DNA from: CBDCWO01 sp965223405
GTDB taxonomy: Bacteria; Bacteroidota; Bacteroidia; Chitinophagales; Saprospiraceae
Assembly (NCBI GenBank): GCA_965223405.1
Contig: CBDCWO010000006.1
Span: forward strand, 3,844,001 to 3,908,000
DNA: 64,000 bases
Direction of reading: 5' to 3'
Shown here: positions 8,068 to 17,618 of the stretch, piece by piece
How positions within the stretch are numbered: position 1 is the stretch's first letter
Layout of the letters: each line of letters starts with the position of its first letter
Notes under the pieces: model-generated
Told to the model about the DNA's origin: nothing
Seen by the model: the letters and a program-made list of their open reading frames with translations, nothing else
The model's database searches: none
Made by a program: the position numbers and the translations under genes

Positions 8068-9016
8068 GATTAATTTTCTTCTGATAAGTACCTATAATAC
8101 CAAAATAATTATTCTCATTTTGCAATTCAAGAAACTCTATGCACTCCAATTCACCGCTATAGAACAAATGGTCAAAGGGCATTTTAAATATTTTAGATGT
8201 CCGGCGACTATCGTTCCACTCATATTTCTGTTTGAATGATTGCAATTCCGGAAGCCAATTGGGTACATACAAATCAGCTAGGACTACTGATGGATAGGTG
8301 TGCTCAAAAAAATAATTCATAATAGTATCAAACTGCGCATCAAGTCCTGAATAACTTTCCTGATTGATCGGAGGCAGTGAATATGTGCTGATGCATTTGA
8401 CTTTAAAATTTTCATCTAAATGCAATTCAGTTCCGATCGTATACAGTTCTGTTTTAAATATCGGATCTAAAATGATCAATGTATCCAGATTTTCCAAGGG
8501 TAATTTAGAAAAGAAAGCCTGGCCGAGCAGATCCAAACGGTTGACAATATGAGAATGACTATAGCAAGTGTCCAAGAAGTCTTTCAGGGCATCTGCCCAG
8601 TCCGGTGTAATCTCATTGAAAATCAATAAATCGGCATCCTGAGAAAGGATATTTTCTAAGTCCAGGTAAAAATTGTCTTGGAATGAATTGACACTAAAAA
8701 GCCCCATTTTTACTTTTATCTCATCATTTTTAACCGGTAATACTATATTTGTATTGGAAGCTTGCTTTAGATATAAGGATAAAATACCTGTGCACAAGAT
8801 ACTAGTGAACATCAGACGTTTATTGTCCAACGCAAGAAATATAAAGATGAGAAAGAGATCCAGAAATAGAATGTAAAAGGCATAATTTGCAATTTTCTTG
8901 AGAGGAAAATAATCGGGAGGGAACATGGTAAGCAATGTGATACCTCCAATTCCGATTACAAGAATGTTTGTTAGTAATTGATTTTTAAAAATTTTCCTGA
9001 GAGTGTTCAATATCAT
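8051..9016 (-). CDS. Membrane protein with a degenerate endonuclease/exonuclease/phosphatase (EEP) domain
   Basis: A 321-residue protein with three N-terminal hydrophobic helices (about 15-32, 44-63, 70-87) followed by a domain resembling periplasmic EEP proteins. Recognisable pieces are a strand-turn with FNEITPDWADALKDF, corresponding to the usual metal-binding Glu segment, and FDHLFYSG near the C-terminus, which matches the position of the family's IDHI segment. The usual GDFN-x-x-PW motif is here LADLYVPNW, lacking the Gly-Asp-x-Asn set, and the final SDH is replaced by a GIIGTYQ sequence. Catalysis is therefore doubtful. It starts 2 bases after the stop of the T9SS cargo gene and overlaps the lipid kinase, so it sits in a tight operon. 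Confidence 0.6.
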   Translation of the reverse strand: MILNTLRKIFKNQLLTNILVIGIGGITLLTMFPPDYFPLKKIANYAFYILFLDLFLIFIFLALDNKRLMFTSILCTGILSLYLKQASNTNIVLPVKNDEIKVKMGLFSVNSFQDNFYLDLENILSQDADLLIFNEITPDWADALKDFLDTCYSHSHIVNRLDLLGQAFFSKLPLENLDTLIILDPIFKTELYTIGTELHLDENFKVKCISTYSLPPINQESYSGLDAQFDTIMNYFFEHTYPSVVLADLYVPNWLPELQSFKQKYEWNDSRRTSKIFKMPFDHLFYSGELECIEFLELQNENNYFGIIGTYQKKINHAETE

Positions 9017-9018
9017 AG

Positions 9019-11619
9019 TTAAAAGAAATCTGCAATGACTATGGTTTCCTTAAAACGCTGCGATGATCCATTAGCGTGTAATAACTCTAACAAAAGAATA
9101 TATCTTCCCAGTTTGGCCTTTACCCCATTTGACAAATATCCATCCCAGGTTATCATTCCATTTGTGCCGATAATCTCCTGATTGAAAAGTATATCTATCA
9201 TTCTCCCTGACATATCATAAATTTGACCATTTAAAATATACCCTGCCTGATTGGTATTTATTTGGATGTACAACTCATCATCGACACCATCACCATTGGG
9301 GGAAAATACCCTTTTTCGAAAGGTAATTTTATTTTGTTCTGGTTCATTTTGCAAGTATTGTGAATTTTGATATCCGGGTGTTCCAAATCCCGCCGATTCA
9401 GCCGCGGATTGCCAATTCGATGGACTGGGTTCTACAACATCAGGATTGATTCTTTCCAAGGAGATACCATCAGGATTTACTATAAATGGGCTGTGATACG
9501 ATTCATGGTAATTCAATTGATCAATAGAAACCCAATTCTGGCCGAAGTTATATAAAATGCTCATCTGACCTTGCTGATTTGGCATCACCGGAATGGGGTG
9601 TTCAATCAATGCCGCAGGATTTTTAATTTTATAATATTTGGATATGCCATCAATACTTGGTGTAATGCATAAATAACGGGAAGGTAAAAGAAGATATGGA
9701 ATTTCCAGTGGAATGTACGCCTTCGGATCGTCCTGGTATCTGGTGAGGATCAAGTCTGATATATCAATAATTTTTTGACTGCGGTTGTATATTTCCAGGT
9801 AATCACTTCCTCCTGATCGTGGGTTGAATAAAACTTCATTGATAATAAGATCGGAAGGAGCAGGAGCTTGCGAAATTCCAAAATGGACGGTTAGGTCTTC
9901 TAGCAAAGAGTAATTGTTACAATTTGTTAGTCCCGATTTGAATCTTAATTCATAAACCTGGTTTTCCTTAACGGCCGTATTAAAATAAAACTCCCATTCT
10001 GAAGGGTTTTCTGGAATTATCCGGATTGAATCAACCGATATGTCAGGGGAAATGGAATATCCGGGTTGAATGGCATCTAGACGAAGTACCTGATTGAAAG
10101 CAACTCTGAGAATTCTATGGTTGACGACTTTTACTGCCGCAATTTGAGGCTTTCTTATTTCAGTAAATTCATCCCAAATGCTATTTTGTTGACCAGGTGT
10201 GCCTCCCAGAGGAGAATTCGAGGTACCCCAATTTTCCTGAGAATGACTGCATTTGTTATGCGGATTGATGAGTTCCAAACTGAAACCTCCTGACTTTTTG
10301 TGGTTATCTGTGTACCATGAATCTGTATAGTGTATTTTATCAATTAAGCGGGATTGTTGATAATACAATTCCAAACGATCGCCATCATTATTTAGGGTAG
10401 GAAATGAAACCAAACCAATGGTTTCCCCAAATGATATTAATTCAGGAACATTTTGATTGTGGCAAACTATCATAAATTTCCCGGGTTCAATCCATCCATT
10501 CGGAAATATAAATTCCTTATTGTCAGCAATTAACCGGAGTTCACTCAAATCGAAATAATCTGATCCGGCGTTGAATAATTCAAAGTATTCAATTTCCGGA
10601 AGCCCGGCGGTAGGGGTGGGATCTGCGAGGATTTCCGTAAAAATGATATCTCCGTATTTTGGTTCAGTAAAAAACAGATGCTTGAATGGGATAATGATAT
10701 TTTTAGTTGAATTGCCATTTTTATCATTTAGTTGATTGATTTGCAATTTATAGTCTTCGAATGGCTTGAAGGATTCGGCAAAGAAAAGTTTGATCATTTC
10801 AGGATTTGCTATTTGCCAATTGACCTGTGATGGGAATTGATCATCAGGTAAAACCCGGTAGTTCATTTTATCAAAAACAAAGACGGAGTCCAGATCTTCG
10901 CTAAAAGTGAGGATTAGCTCTTGATCGCTTAAGACTTGGATATCATTGAGTTGGGGGCCGGTACTATCTTTTGGTTTGGGACCTGCAAAGATATTATCGA
11001 AAAGAAATTTATCGGATCGGGTTTCCGTATAGATGCATTTCAGGATAAAATAGCCGTATCCTCTTCCCTCCCAAGTATAACTGGTAATCATCTCAGTATT
11101 AAAATTCGTCAATCCGGTATAACTTGCACTAATCTCCCACTCGGTTCCATTTCGGCAGATTTGCATTATATGGGTGATATCCTCCGCAGAAACATTTCCA
11201 TCAAGACCTCTTTGTACTATTTGGGTTTTACCCTTATCCAACTGATACAATTCTAGTGCATCATTATTTCCTGATTCACCGATCTGGATCATGAGTCCAG
11301 ATGCAACTTCTACCAAGGGAGTATCTAATAGAAAATATATTTGCAAACGATTCTTATTTGAAGGAGAAAAAAGTAGCTGTGCTTCCCATCGCCACTGCAT
11401 GGTATCAAGTACAGAATATTTTGTGTAGATTATAGATGAGCCTGATGATGGGCTACTTAATTGTAATTGTTCTTGTGAATTGATAATGAAATGATCTAAA
11501 TCCCCTTCCCATATTGAACCTGTAGATAGTGCTCCCTCGCTAAAATCCTCCAATAAGAGATCCTGGGCAGTAAGAATACTAGAACAAAATATGACAGCAA
11601 TGATCCAAGTTGATTTCAC
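9019..11619 (-). CDS. T9SS-exported multidomain protein with two lamin-tail domains and a gliding-type C-terminal domain
   Basis: An 866-residue secreted protein. Signal peptide at 1-18; residues 20-210 form a beta-rich choice-of-anchor-like domain; Ig-like SbsA-type segments occur at about 215-315 and 485-585; lamin-tail (LTD) domains at about 323-480 (FTEILADPTPTAGLPEIEYFELFN) and 590-755 (INEVLFNPRSGGSDYLEIYN). FSPNGDGVDD at 772-781 opens a CHU_C/FlgD-like tail running to the C-terminus, the mark of type B T9SS substrates in Bacteroidota. It is therefore expected on the cell surface or outside. LTD domains are found in secreted nucleases and adhesins, but no catalytic domain is seen here. 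First gene of a minus-strand run. Confidence 0.88.
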   Translation of the reverse strand: MKSTWIIAVIFCSSILTAQDLLLEDFSEGALSTGSIWEGDLDHFIINSQEQLQLSSPSSGSSIIYTKYSVLDTMQWRWEAQLLFSPSNKNRLQIYFLLDTPLVEVASGLMIQIGESGNNDALELYQLDKGKTQIVQRGLDGNVSAEDITHIMQICRNGTEWEISASYTGLTNFNTEMITSYTWEGRGYGYFILKCIYTETRSDKFLFDNIFAGPKPKDSTGPQLNDIQVLSDQELILTFSEDLDSVFVFDKMNYRVLPDDQFPSQVNWQIANPEMIKLFFAESFKPFEDYKLQINQLNDKNGNSTKNIIIPFKHLFFTEPKYGDIIFTEILADPTPTAGLPEIEYFELFNAGSDYFDLSELRLIADNKEFIFPNGWIEPGKFMIVCHNQNVPELISFGETIGLVSFPTLNNDGDRLELYYQQSRLIDKIHYTDSWYTDNHKKSGGFSLELINPHNKCSHSQENWGTSNSPLGGTPGQQNSIWDEFTEIRKPQIAAVKVVNHRILRVAFNQVLRLDAIQPGYSISPDISVDSIRIIPENPSEWEFYFNTAVKENQVYELRFKSGLTNCNNYSLLEDLTVHFGISQAPAPSDLIINEVLFNPRSGGSDYLEIYNRSQKIIDISDLILTRYQDDPKAYIPLEIPYLLLPSRYLCITPSIDGISKYYKIKNPAALIEHPIPVMPNQQGQMSILYNFGQNWVSIDQLNYHESYHSPFIVNPDGISLERINPDVVEPSPSNWQSAAESAGFGTPGYQNSQYLQNEPEQNKITFRKRVFSPNGDGVDDELYIQINTNQAGYILNGQIYDMSGRMIDILFNQEIIGTNGMITWDGYLSNGVKAKLGRYILLLELLHANGSSQRFKETIVIADFF

Positions 11620-11656
11620 TTTGCAAAAATATAGTTTTAAAATCTAGATAGGGTAT

Positions 11657-11664
11657 TATCTTTG
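11657..11664 (+). promoter_or_regulatory. Promoter box (TATCTTTG) upstream of asd
   Basis: A perfect match to the Bacteroidota -7 element TAnnTTTG. Transcription would begin near 11671 and give a leader of about 48 bases. No clear TTG -33 element is present at the usual distance. Confidence 0.55.
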
Positions 11665-11718
11665 CATTCTATTTGTAACATTTAGTGTATAACCATTTTG
11701 AAATAAATATAAAATCTT

Positions 11719-12729
11719 ATGAAAGTTGCTCTGGTAGGGGCCACGGGTTTGGTCGGACAGGTAATGCGTCAAGTTCTAATCGAAAGGGAATTGCCGATTA
11801 ATGAATTTCTCCCGGTAGCTTCCGCAAAAAATGTTGGTAAAAAGTTGGAATGGAATGGAAACACTACCACCATATTATCACTTCAGGAAGCGGTAACCCG
11901 TAAACCGGATATTGCCATTTTTTCAGCAGGAGGTTCAGTATCTCTTGAATGGGCTCCCAGGTTTGCGCAAGTAGGTACTGTAGTAATAGACAATTCTTCA
12001 GCCTGGAGGATGGATCCAGACAAGCCTTTGATCGTTCCTGAAATCAACGGTGCGATTTTGACTCCGGAAGATAAAATTATTGCCAATCCTAATTGTTCCA
12101 CTATTCAGTTGGTAATGCCATTAGCTCCCTTACACCAGAAATTTAAAATTAAGAGATTGGTAATTTCAACCTATCAATCAATTACGGGGACTGGAGCCAA
12201 AGCGGTTGCACAATATAATTCCGAAATAAAAGGGGAAAAACCCGAAGATCCGGCTTATCCTTTCCAGATTTTTCAAAATTGCTTACCCCATTGTGATGTT
12301 TTTCAAGAAGGAGGATATACCAAAGAAGAGATTAAATTGGTGAAGGAGCCTCGTAAAATTCTGAACGATTCCTCTATCGCGATTACCGCGACAGCAGTGC
12401 GGGTACCTGTATTTGGTGGTCATTCGGAAAGTGTCAATGTGGAATTTGACCATTCATGTACGATCGAGGATCTTCGTCAAGTTTTGGTTCAAACACCAGG
12501 AGTCGTGTTGCAGGATGACCCTGAACACAATGTATATCCGATGCCATTAATGGCTCATGACCGGGATGCAGTGTTTGTTGGGAGGATACGCAAAGACCTT
12601 TCAAATCCCAATACATTTAACCTGTGGATCGTAGCAGATAATTTACGAAAAGGTGCAGCAACAAATGCCATTCAAATCGCTGAATTCTTAATCAAGAATA
12701 GATTAATTGAAACAACAGTTTATGTATAA
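11719..12729 (+). CDS. asd: Aspartate-semialdehyde dehydrogenase
   Basis: A 336-residue NADP-dependent enzyme converting 4-aspartyl phosphate to aspartate 4-semialdehyde, the branch point for Lys/diaminopimelate, Thr and Met synthesis. The N-terminal Rossmann motif is GATGLVGQ (7-14). The catalytic cysteine is C126 in ANPNCSTIQ, and the base is H235 in RVPVFGGHSESVN. SITGTGAKA (154-162) is the conserved substrate loop. Length and residues match the bacterial family. It has its own promoter box and runs divergently from the T9SS cargo gene; no other lysine or threonine gene is adjacent. Confidence 0.97.
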   Translation: MKVALVGATGLVGQVMRQVLIERELPINEFLPVASAKNVGKKLEWNGNTTTILSLQEAVTRKPDIAIFSAGGSVSLEWAPRFAQVGTVVIDNSSAWRMDPDKPLIVPEINGAILTPEDKIIANPNCSTIQLVMPLAPLHQKFKIKRLVISTYQSITGTGAKAVAQYNSEIKGEKPEDPAYPFQIFQNCLPHCDVFQEGGYTKEEIKLVKEPRKILNDSSIAITATAVRVPVFGGHSESVNVEFDHSCTIEDLRQVLVQTPGVVLQDDPEHNVYPMPLMAHDRDAVFVGRIRKDLSNPNTFNLWIVADNLRKGAATNAIQIAEFLIKNRLIETTVYV

Positions 12730-12878
12730 ATAAACTTATTGCAAGTTTGATTCGTTCTTAGTTAAGACAGGAAAGACATCGGGAAGGAGGTTATCTTTTG
12801 CCTTTCTGAAATTACATTGAAGTTGAATTACTTCAATTTATTGGAATGATTGAGAAATACGAATAAAGTTACCATGTT

Positions 12879-14270
12879 ATGAAAACGAAAATTGTCCTTT
12901 GGGGAAAAAATGAAAATGAAGAAAAAATATTAATCGCTGCCGAATTAGTCACCAAAGAAGCCAAAGTAGTAGTTTACACATTTCCCGTAGATCAAGTTAC
13001 CGAAGGATTTGCCAATCAAATGATGCGCGAATGGCGCAACAATAAGGAAGTTCCATTTCCGGAAGGAGTGACAAAATATGAATCCGAACTGACTATGGCC
13101 TCAAGCTTCCTTCCCGAAAATATCAAAGCGGATCGCGACGACCTTATCCAACGAGCCCAAACGGAATGGCAATTTATAGTTCTTTCTCAAAAGTTAAAGG
13201 CCAACTTCGAATCTGAGCTTGAAGACCTCAAAGAAAAAATTATTGAATTAAAAGAATTTGATAGCAAAATCTGGGAAGAATTAAAAGGATTTTGGAACCG
13301 GGTACAGCATCAGGTTAGAGATCGCAATTTATTTCGAGAACATGCCAATAATTTAAGAGATAGAACAAATGAATTATTTGCTCACCTCAAGGAGAAAAGG
13401 CGCGAAATGGATGCCAAACTGGAGGAGAAGTCAAAAGAGTTTGTAAAAACATTTAATGCGAAGCTGGAAGAAATTGACCAAAAGATCGATGACGGATTAA
13501 GTTTGCAACCTATTTTTGAGGAATTGAAAAAAATTCAAAAATCCTTTAGAGAGGCTACTTTGAGTAGACACGATCGTTCTAAAATCTGGGATCGAATTGA
13601 CAAAGCTTTCAAAAGAGTGAAAGAAAAAAGGTATGGTTCGGTTAATAAGAACAAATCTCCGTTGGACCGAATACAACGACGATACAGCGGACTTATTCAA
13701 GCTATCAGCAAAATGGAAAAATCCATCCATCGGGATGAGACTGATTTGCAATTTGAACAAAAAAGAGTAGAAGATACTCAGGGTCAGCTAGAAGCTCAAA
13801 TACGTCAAGCTAAGGTAAAAATGATCGAAGAGAGAATTCGGTCAAAGAGAGAAAAGCTAACGGAAATGTTGAAGACAAAGGAGCAGTTGGAAGCAAAAAT
13901 CAAGGTGGAAAAGAAACGTCAAGCAGCTCGAGAGGAACAAGAAAAAATTAAGGAGGCCAAAAAAGAAATCAAAGAAAAGATCGCTGAGGAAATAAAACAG
14001 GCAGCCGAAGCCAGAAAGGAATTAGAGGATAAAATAGAAAAGGCAGCAAATCGAATCACGAAAAATGAAGAAGAAAAGACAAAAGAGGATTCAGACGAAG
14101 GTTCACGAGCTAAAGAATCTGAGGCTGAATCGATCCTGTCAGCGGCTGGGTCTGCTATCGGGGAGTCCCTGGAAGATGTGGCAGACACCATTTCTGCGGT
14201 AGCTAAGGTGGTCGGAGATAAAATCAGTGAGGTAGTAGATGATTTGACGCAAAGCGATGAAGAAGAATAA
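12879..14270 (+). CDS. Large charged coiled-coil protein of unknown function
   Basis: A 463-residue soluble protein with no signal peptide. Residues 1-60 look globular (MKTKIVLWGKNENEEKILIA, then beta-rich). Residues 90-400 are almost wholly Glu/Lys/Arg/Gln-rich heptads predicted to form long coiled coils, with Trp-containing units (IWEELKGFWNRV and SKIWDRIDKAFKRVKEKR) that resemble DUF349-type three-helix repeats. The C-terminal 60 residues turn acidic, with alanine-rich helices (ESILSAAGSAIGESLEDVADTI) and end in SDEEE. DUF349 assignment is tentative. No functional link to asd is evident; a role as a scaffold or nucleic-acid-associated factor would be a guess. Confidence 0.6.
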   Translation: MKTKIVLWGKNENEEKILIAAELVTKEAKVVVYTFPVDQVTEGFANQMMREWRNNKEVPFPEGVTKYESELTMASSFLPENIKADRDDLIQRAQTEWQFIVLSQKLKANFESELEDLKEKIIELKEFDSKIWEELKGFWNRVQHQVRDRNLFREHANNLRDRTNELFAHLKEKRREMDAKLEEKSKEFVKTFNAKLEEIDQKIDDGLSLQPIFEELKKIQKSFREATLSRHDRSKIWDRIDKAFKRVKEKRYGSVNKNKSPLDRIQRRYSGLIQAISKMEKSIHRDETDLQFEQKRVEDTQGQLEAQIRQAKVKMIEERIRSKREKLTEMLKTKEQLEAKIKVEKKRQAAREEQEKIKEAKKEIKEKIAEEIKQAAEARKELEDKIEKAANRITKNEEEKTKEDSDEGSRAKESEAESILSAAGSAIGESLEDVADTISAVAKVVGDKISEVVDDLTQSDEEE

Positions 14271-14285
14271 ATATTTTCGACTTCT

Positions 14286-16727
14286 CTACCAATTCAATTG
14301 TACTCCTAAAACATAGTTTCTTGTAGCCTGTGGATAATATCCGGCTAAATGATAATATGAACTTGATTCTTCCCTCGCGTAAGGATCTTCGGGAATCGGA
14401 TTATATTCCGAAGATTTGAATCGATATACCCAGCCATTGGAGCTGTACTGGCGGTTAAACAGGTTTCGCACCTGAGCAAAAAGCCTAACTCCTGGAGCTC
14501 TACTTTTCCTCCAATGGTAAGCCAAGAATAAATCACTTACGAAATAGGCATTGAGCGATGCCAGTTTATTTTGTGTGTTGTCTAGATATTGTTTGCCTAC
14601 ATATTTGTTTTCAATAGAAATGGTAAGACGTTTCGCTGAATTTTCGAACCCCAAAATATGATAATCAAGTTTTTGAAAGCCGATAAAATCAGGAGAAAAT
14701 GCGATTCTGGTATTTTTGTGATCGATAGGAATTTGTGTACCTGAGCCCCAGTCATCAACAAATTCAGTAAATTGCGGGATGCGATTCCTGCTTAAGGTGG
14801 CATTGCCCGCGAATATCAATTTAGAAGACAGGGGGAATACGAAATTAAACTCAAGACCAAAGCGATAGCTTTTGTCGATATTTATTCTGGTATAAGCTCC
14901 TACATCATTGATCTCACCATTGAGAACCAGCTGATTTTTGTAGAACATATAATAGAGATTCGCATCCCAGCTTAACTTTTGGTTTTGAGATTGTACACCA
15001 AGCTCTACATCATATAATACCTCGGATGAGGGCCAAGATTTAGGATTGGCTTCCGTATAGTCATCACGGTTGGGCTCCTTATGAGCTACACCTATATAAA
15101 GGTTGAATTTCGTGTGTTCGTTATATACAAATTGAATACCTCCTTTGGGATTAAAAAAATGATGACTAACCTGATGTTCCAAAGAATTCCCGTCATCATT
15201 CAATCCTAAAAACTGATAGTCCAGATACCGATATTGCAGATCCAGGAAGGGCTTCCATTTGGCCTTCAGCCATTGATACTTTACATATATATTGGCGTCG
15301 TTTTTTACAGCATCATTGTCGTAGTAGAGCTGACCTTGAGAAGTATTGCAGCTGAATTGAGCCCACACCACTTCGCCAAAATGCCTGCCTTCATACCGGT
15401 TAATGGCAGTGCCGGCAGTAAATACTCCTTTTGGATTTTTTTTGGATATCGAAAATAGACCTCCATAAAAATAATTGTCCAACCAACGCCTGCGGATCAG
15501 ATCCGTCTCTTCCACATTAAGGGAACCACAATTTATCGAATAATCCGAGAAGGACTGATCTGCTTTGTATTGTTCGAAAAAACCTTTTCCCCTGGTTAAA
15601 TGCAAGGTTGCATTCCAATCCCAATTATCACTTCGTTGCTTGTATACCAGTTGGTAATGTTTTTGATCATAGTCGTCGACTTCGTCAGGGTGAGGCTCTC
15701 CTGATCTTTCTGTCCCTGCTGTATTGAACTTTCTTAATCCGGGATCTCTTATATATTGCGCCGGTACCCCATTCCATGCCTGATAAGTTCGTTCTTTACC
15801 ACCAAAAGTTAAAAAACTCAATGATTGATTATCGGTGAAATAAGTTCCAGCTAAATAATATGAATTCAGATTCACCGAAGCGCGGTCAATATAACCGTCG
15901 GAGCTAATGGTTGAGAGTCTGCTTTCGAGGGTAAAGTTTTCATTTAATATTCCAGAAGAGAGCTCCAGATTGTGCTGGCGAGTATTGAACGATCCAATAG
16001 TATGTTGAGTGCTTACATATGGTTTAGTGTGTATTCCTTGTGTATTGAGATTGATACTGGCTCCAAATGCCCCGGCACCATGTGTTGAGGATCCTACACC
16101 TCTTTGGATTTGCAGATTATTGATCGACGAACCAAAATCCGGAAGATCAACCCAAAATACATTTTGAGATTCACTGTCATTAAGCGGTACTCCATTAATG
16201 GTTACATTGATCCTGGTTGCATCACTTCCTCTGATTCTCATTCCTGTGTAACCCACACCGTGTCCGGCATCGGAGGTAGTAACCAAAGAAGGGGTGTTTC
16301 TAATCAGATAAGGAAGATCCTGACCGGTATTGTATTTTTCCAATGCCTTTTCATCCAGACGAACTTGTGGAATGGGGGCATCTTGGCTGCTCCAGTGATG
16401 GATAATTTCGACAGGAGTCATTTGTATGATAGCTTGACTCAAAATCTGATCATGAACCAGGTCTTTCATTAGAGAAATGGAGAAGAAACTGTTTTGATAA
16501 GCCAGGTGGGACATTCGTATGGTATAATTACCAGGTGGAATGTCTTTGATGGTATAATTACCCTCGTGATCGGAAAGTGCGGATCGATTTATTTCCAGAA
16601 TCTCTATATACACATTTACAATTGGTTCTCGGGTAATACTGTCGGTTATAATCCCGGATAATTGATATTGAGCAAATAACCCAATGCTAAATATATTGAA
16701 CCAAAGTAAGACGAAGCCTGACCGCAT
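14286..16727 (-). CDS. TonB-dependent outer-membrane receptor, TPP-riboswitch controlled (thiamine-type uptake)
   Basis: An 813-residue outer-membrane transporter. Signal peptide 1-19; a CarboxypepD_reg-like domain at about 22-110 (SGIITDSITREPIVNVYIEI); plug domain at about 125-235 with YTGMRIRGSDATRINVTING; then a 22-strand barrel ending in the aromatic C-terminus VQLNW. The transcript leader carries a TPP riboswitch (16778-16858), so the cargo is probably thiamine, a phosphate ester or a precursor. TPP-regulated TonB receptors are a known Bacteroidota arrangement (called Omr1 in comparative genomics). The usual PnuT inner-membrane partner is not next to it; a PnuC-family gene lies far away at 54477-55091. 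A CCAG/CTGG hairpin followed by T6 just before the start could serve as the expression switch. Confidence 0.9.
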   Translation of the reverse strand: MRSGFVLLWFNIFSIGLFAQYQLSGIITDSITREPIVNVYIEILEINRSALSDHEGNYTIKDIPPGNYTIRMSHLAYQNSFFSISLMKDLVHDQILSQAIIQMTPVEIIHHWSSQDAPIPQVRLDEKALEKYNTGQDLPYLIRNTPSLVTTSDAGHGVGYTGMRIRGSDATRINVTINGVPLNDSESQNVFWVDLPDFGSSINNLQIQRGVGSSTHGAGAFGASINLNTQGIHTKPYVSTQHTIGSFNTRQHNLELSSGILNENFTLESRLSTISSDGYIDRASVNLNSYYLAGTYFTDNQSLSFLTFGGKERTYQAWNGVPAQYIRDPGLRKFNTAGTERSGEPHPDEVDDYDQKHYQLVYKQRSDNWDWNATLHLTRGKGFFEQYKADQSFSDYSINCGSLNVEETDLIRRRWLDNYFYGGLFSISKKNPKGVFTAGTAINRYEGRHFGEVVWAQFSCNTSQGQLYYDNDAVKNDANIYVKYQWLKAKWKPFLDLQYRYLDYQFLGLNDDGNSLEHQVSHHFFNPKGGIQFVYNEHTKFNLYIGVAHKEPNRDDYTEANPKSWPSSEVLYDVELGVQSQNQKLSWDANLYYMFYKNQLVLNGEINDVGAYTRINIDKSYRFGLEFNFVFPLSSKLIFAGNATLSRNRIPQFTEFVDDWGSGTQIPIDHKNTRIAFSPDFIGFQKLDYHILGFENSAKRLTISIENKYVGKQYLDNTQNKLASLNAYFVSDLFLAYHWRKSRAPGVRLFAQVRNLFNRQYSSNGWVYRFKSSEYNPIPEDPYAREESSSYYHLAGYYPQATRNYVLGVQLNW

Positions 16728-16777
16728 GGTTTACTTTTAATTAATTTTAAAAAACCAGAAACTGGGGCAGTTGCTGG

Positions 16778-16858
16778 GTGAATTCCCTTTCCAGAATTAC
16801 CTGGTCAGGTTCAAAGGGTATGATCTCAGCCGGAAAATTTTACGGCACCCCACATGAG
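16778..16858 (-). promoter_or_regulatory. TPP (THI-box) riboswitch
   Basis: Reading the minus strand, the conserved elements come in order: GGGGTGCC, then GGCTGAGAT, ATACCC, GAACCTGACCAGGTAAT and GGAAAGGGAA. This is the canonical thiamine pyrophosphate aptamer, matching the Escherichia coli thiM core closely. A downstream CACCC can compete for pairing with the opening GGGTG strand. It lies 51 bases ahead of the TonB receptor start and 13 bases after a promoter box on the same strand. Confidence 0.96.
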
Positions 16859-16870
16859 AATAGTCGAATG

Positions 16871-16878
16871 CAAAAATA
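16871..16878 (-). promoter_or_regulatory. Promoter box (TATTTTTG) for the riboswitch-receptor transcript
   Basis: On the minus strand this is a perfect TAnnTTTG -7 element. The predicted start, about 6-8 bases downstream, falls directly before the first paired bases of the TPP aptamer, which supports both calls. Confidence 0.6.
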
Positions 16879-17017
16879 AATAATTATTGAATAACTTTCT
16901 ATTCTTACGCTTTTTGTTTCAATTGAGAAACGGCCCTTCGCTCCTTAGCCAAGACATCGGCCTTCTTATGATTAATAACAAGGTAAGAACACATGGCTTA
17001 GGAAGTTGAGGCTTGTA

Positions 17018-17527
17018 TTATAATAGCTGATCAATTATACTACTAGCCTGAAAAAACCTGACGTTTGGATCAACCTCATCGACAATCCCATAATTTTTAT
17101 TTGCAGTTTGTAATTCTTGCAGATAGATATCAAATAATCGGTCCCGGTCGTATGGATTTTCACGTAAAGGATCAGGTTGCCACTCAAGATTTGGTTTACA
17201 TAATAGATAGAGGTCAAATTGAATTGTTTTCCATCGGTTGGTGATAAAAGAAGATACACTGGAAAACTTATCTTGTGCCCATACTTTCAACACTAAAAAG
17301 TCTGTATCGCAGATAAGTACCTCCTGATTTATTGAATAAAGATTGTAGAGTATCCACTGGCCTTCGGCAATCCGTTCAATATCCTCTAAGTTGTAGGATT
17401 GCCTATCATTTGAAAAATAATATCTGGCATATTCCGGTACCGGACTGACCCGAAATTTTCGGCCCAAATCTGTGGCTAAGGTAGTTTTACCACTTGATTC
17501 AGGTCCCGTAATAGCTATTTTTATCAT
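17018..17527 (-). CDS. NadR/AAA_28-like P-loop kinase
   Basis: A 169-residue soluble P-loop protein of the NadR/Ttd14 kinase-like family, whose best-known activity is phosphorylation of nicotinamide riboside. Walker A is GPESSGKTTL (8-17), followed by VPEYARYYF, a segment shared with NadR kinase domains; CDTDFLVLKVWAQ (about 94-106) is the Walker B-like region, and PDPLRENPYDRDRLFD is the lid/substrate segment. The adenylyltransferase domain of full NadR is absent. It ends just upstream of the TPP riboswitch, on the same strand; in Bacteroidota such kinases accompany PnuC/PnuT vitamin transport, so it may phosphorylate an imported vitamin to trap it. An SD-like GGAGG precedes the ATG. Confidence 0.8.
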   Translation of the reverse strand: MIKIAITGPESSGKTTLATDLGRKFRVSPVPEYARYYFSNDRQSYNLEDIERIAEGQWILYNLYSINQEVLICDTDFLVLKVWAQDKFSSVSSFITNRWKTIQFDLYLLCKPNLEWQPDPLRENPYDRDRLFDIYLQELQTANKNYGIVDEVDPNVRFFQASSIIDQLL

Positions 17528-17618
17528 GCCTCCAAAAATAAACTGAGAAATTAACTTTTGGTTGAATAATAAATTTTAAATATTAATTATTAATCTATAA
17601 CTTGGCGTTATAATTAGG

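Noticed and set aside
13919..14191. Antisense Ser/Ala-rich frame in the coiled-coil gene
   Set aside because: A shadow produced by the Glu/Lys-rich codons on the coding strand.
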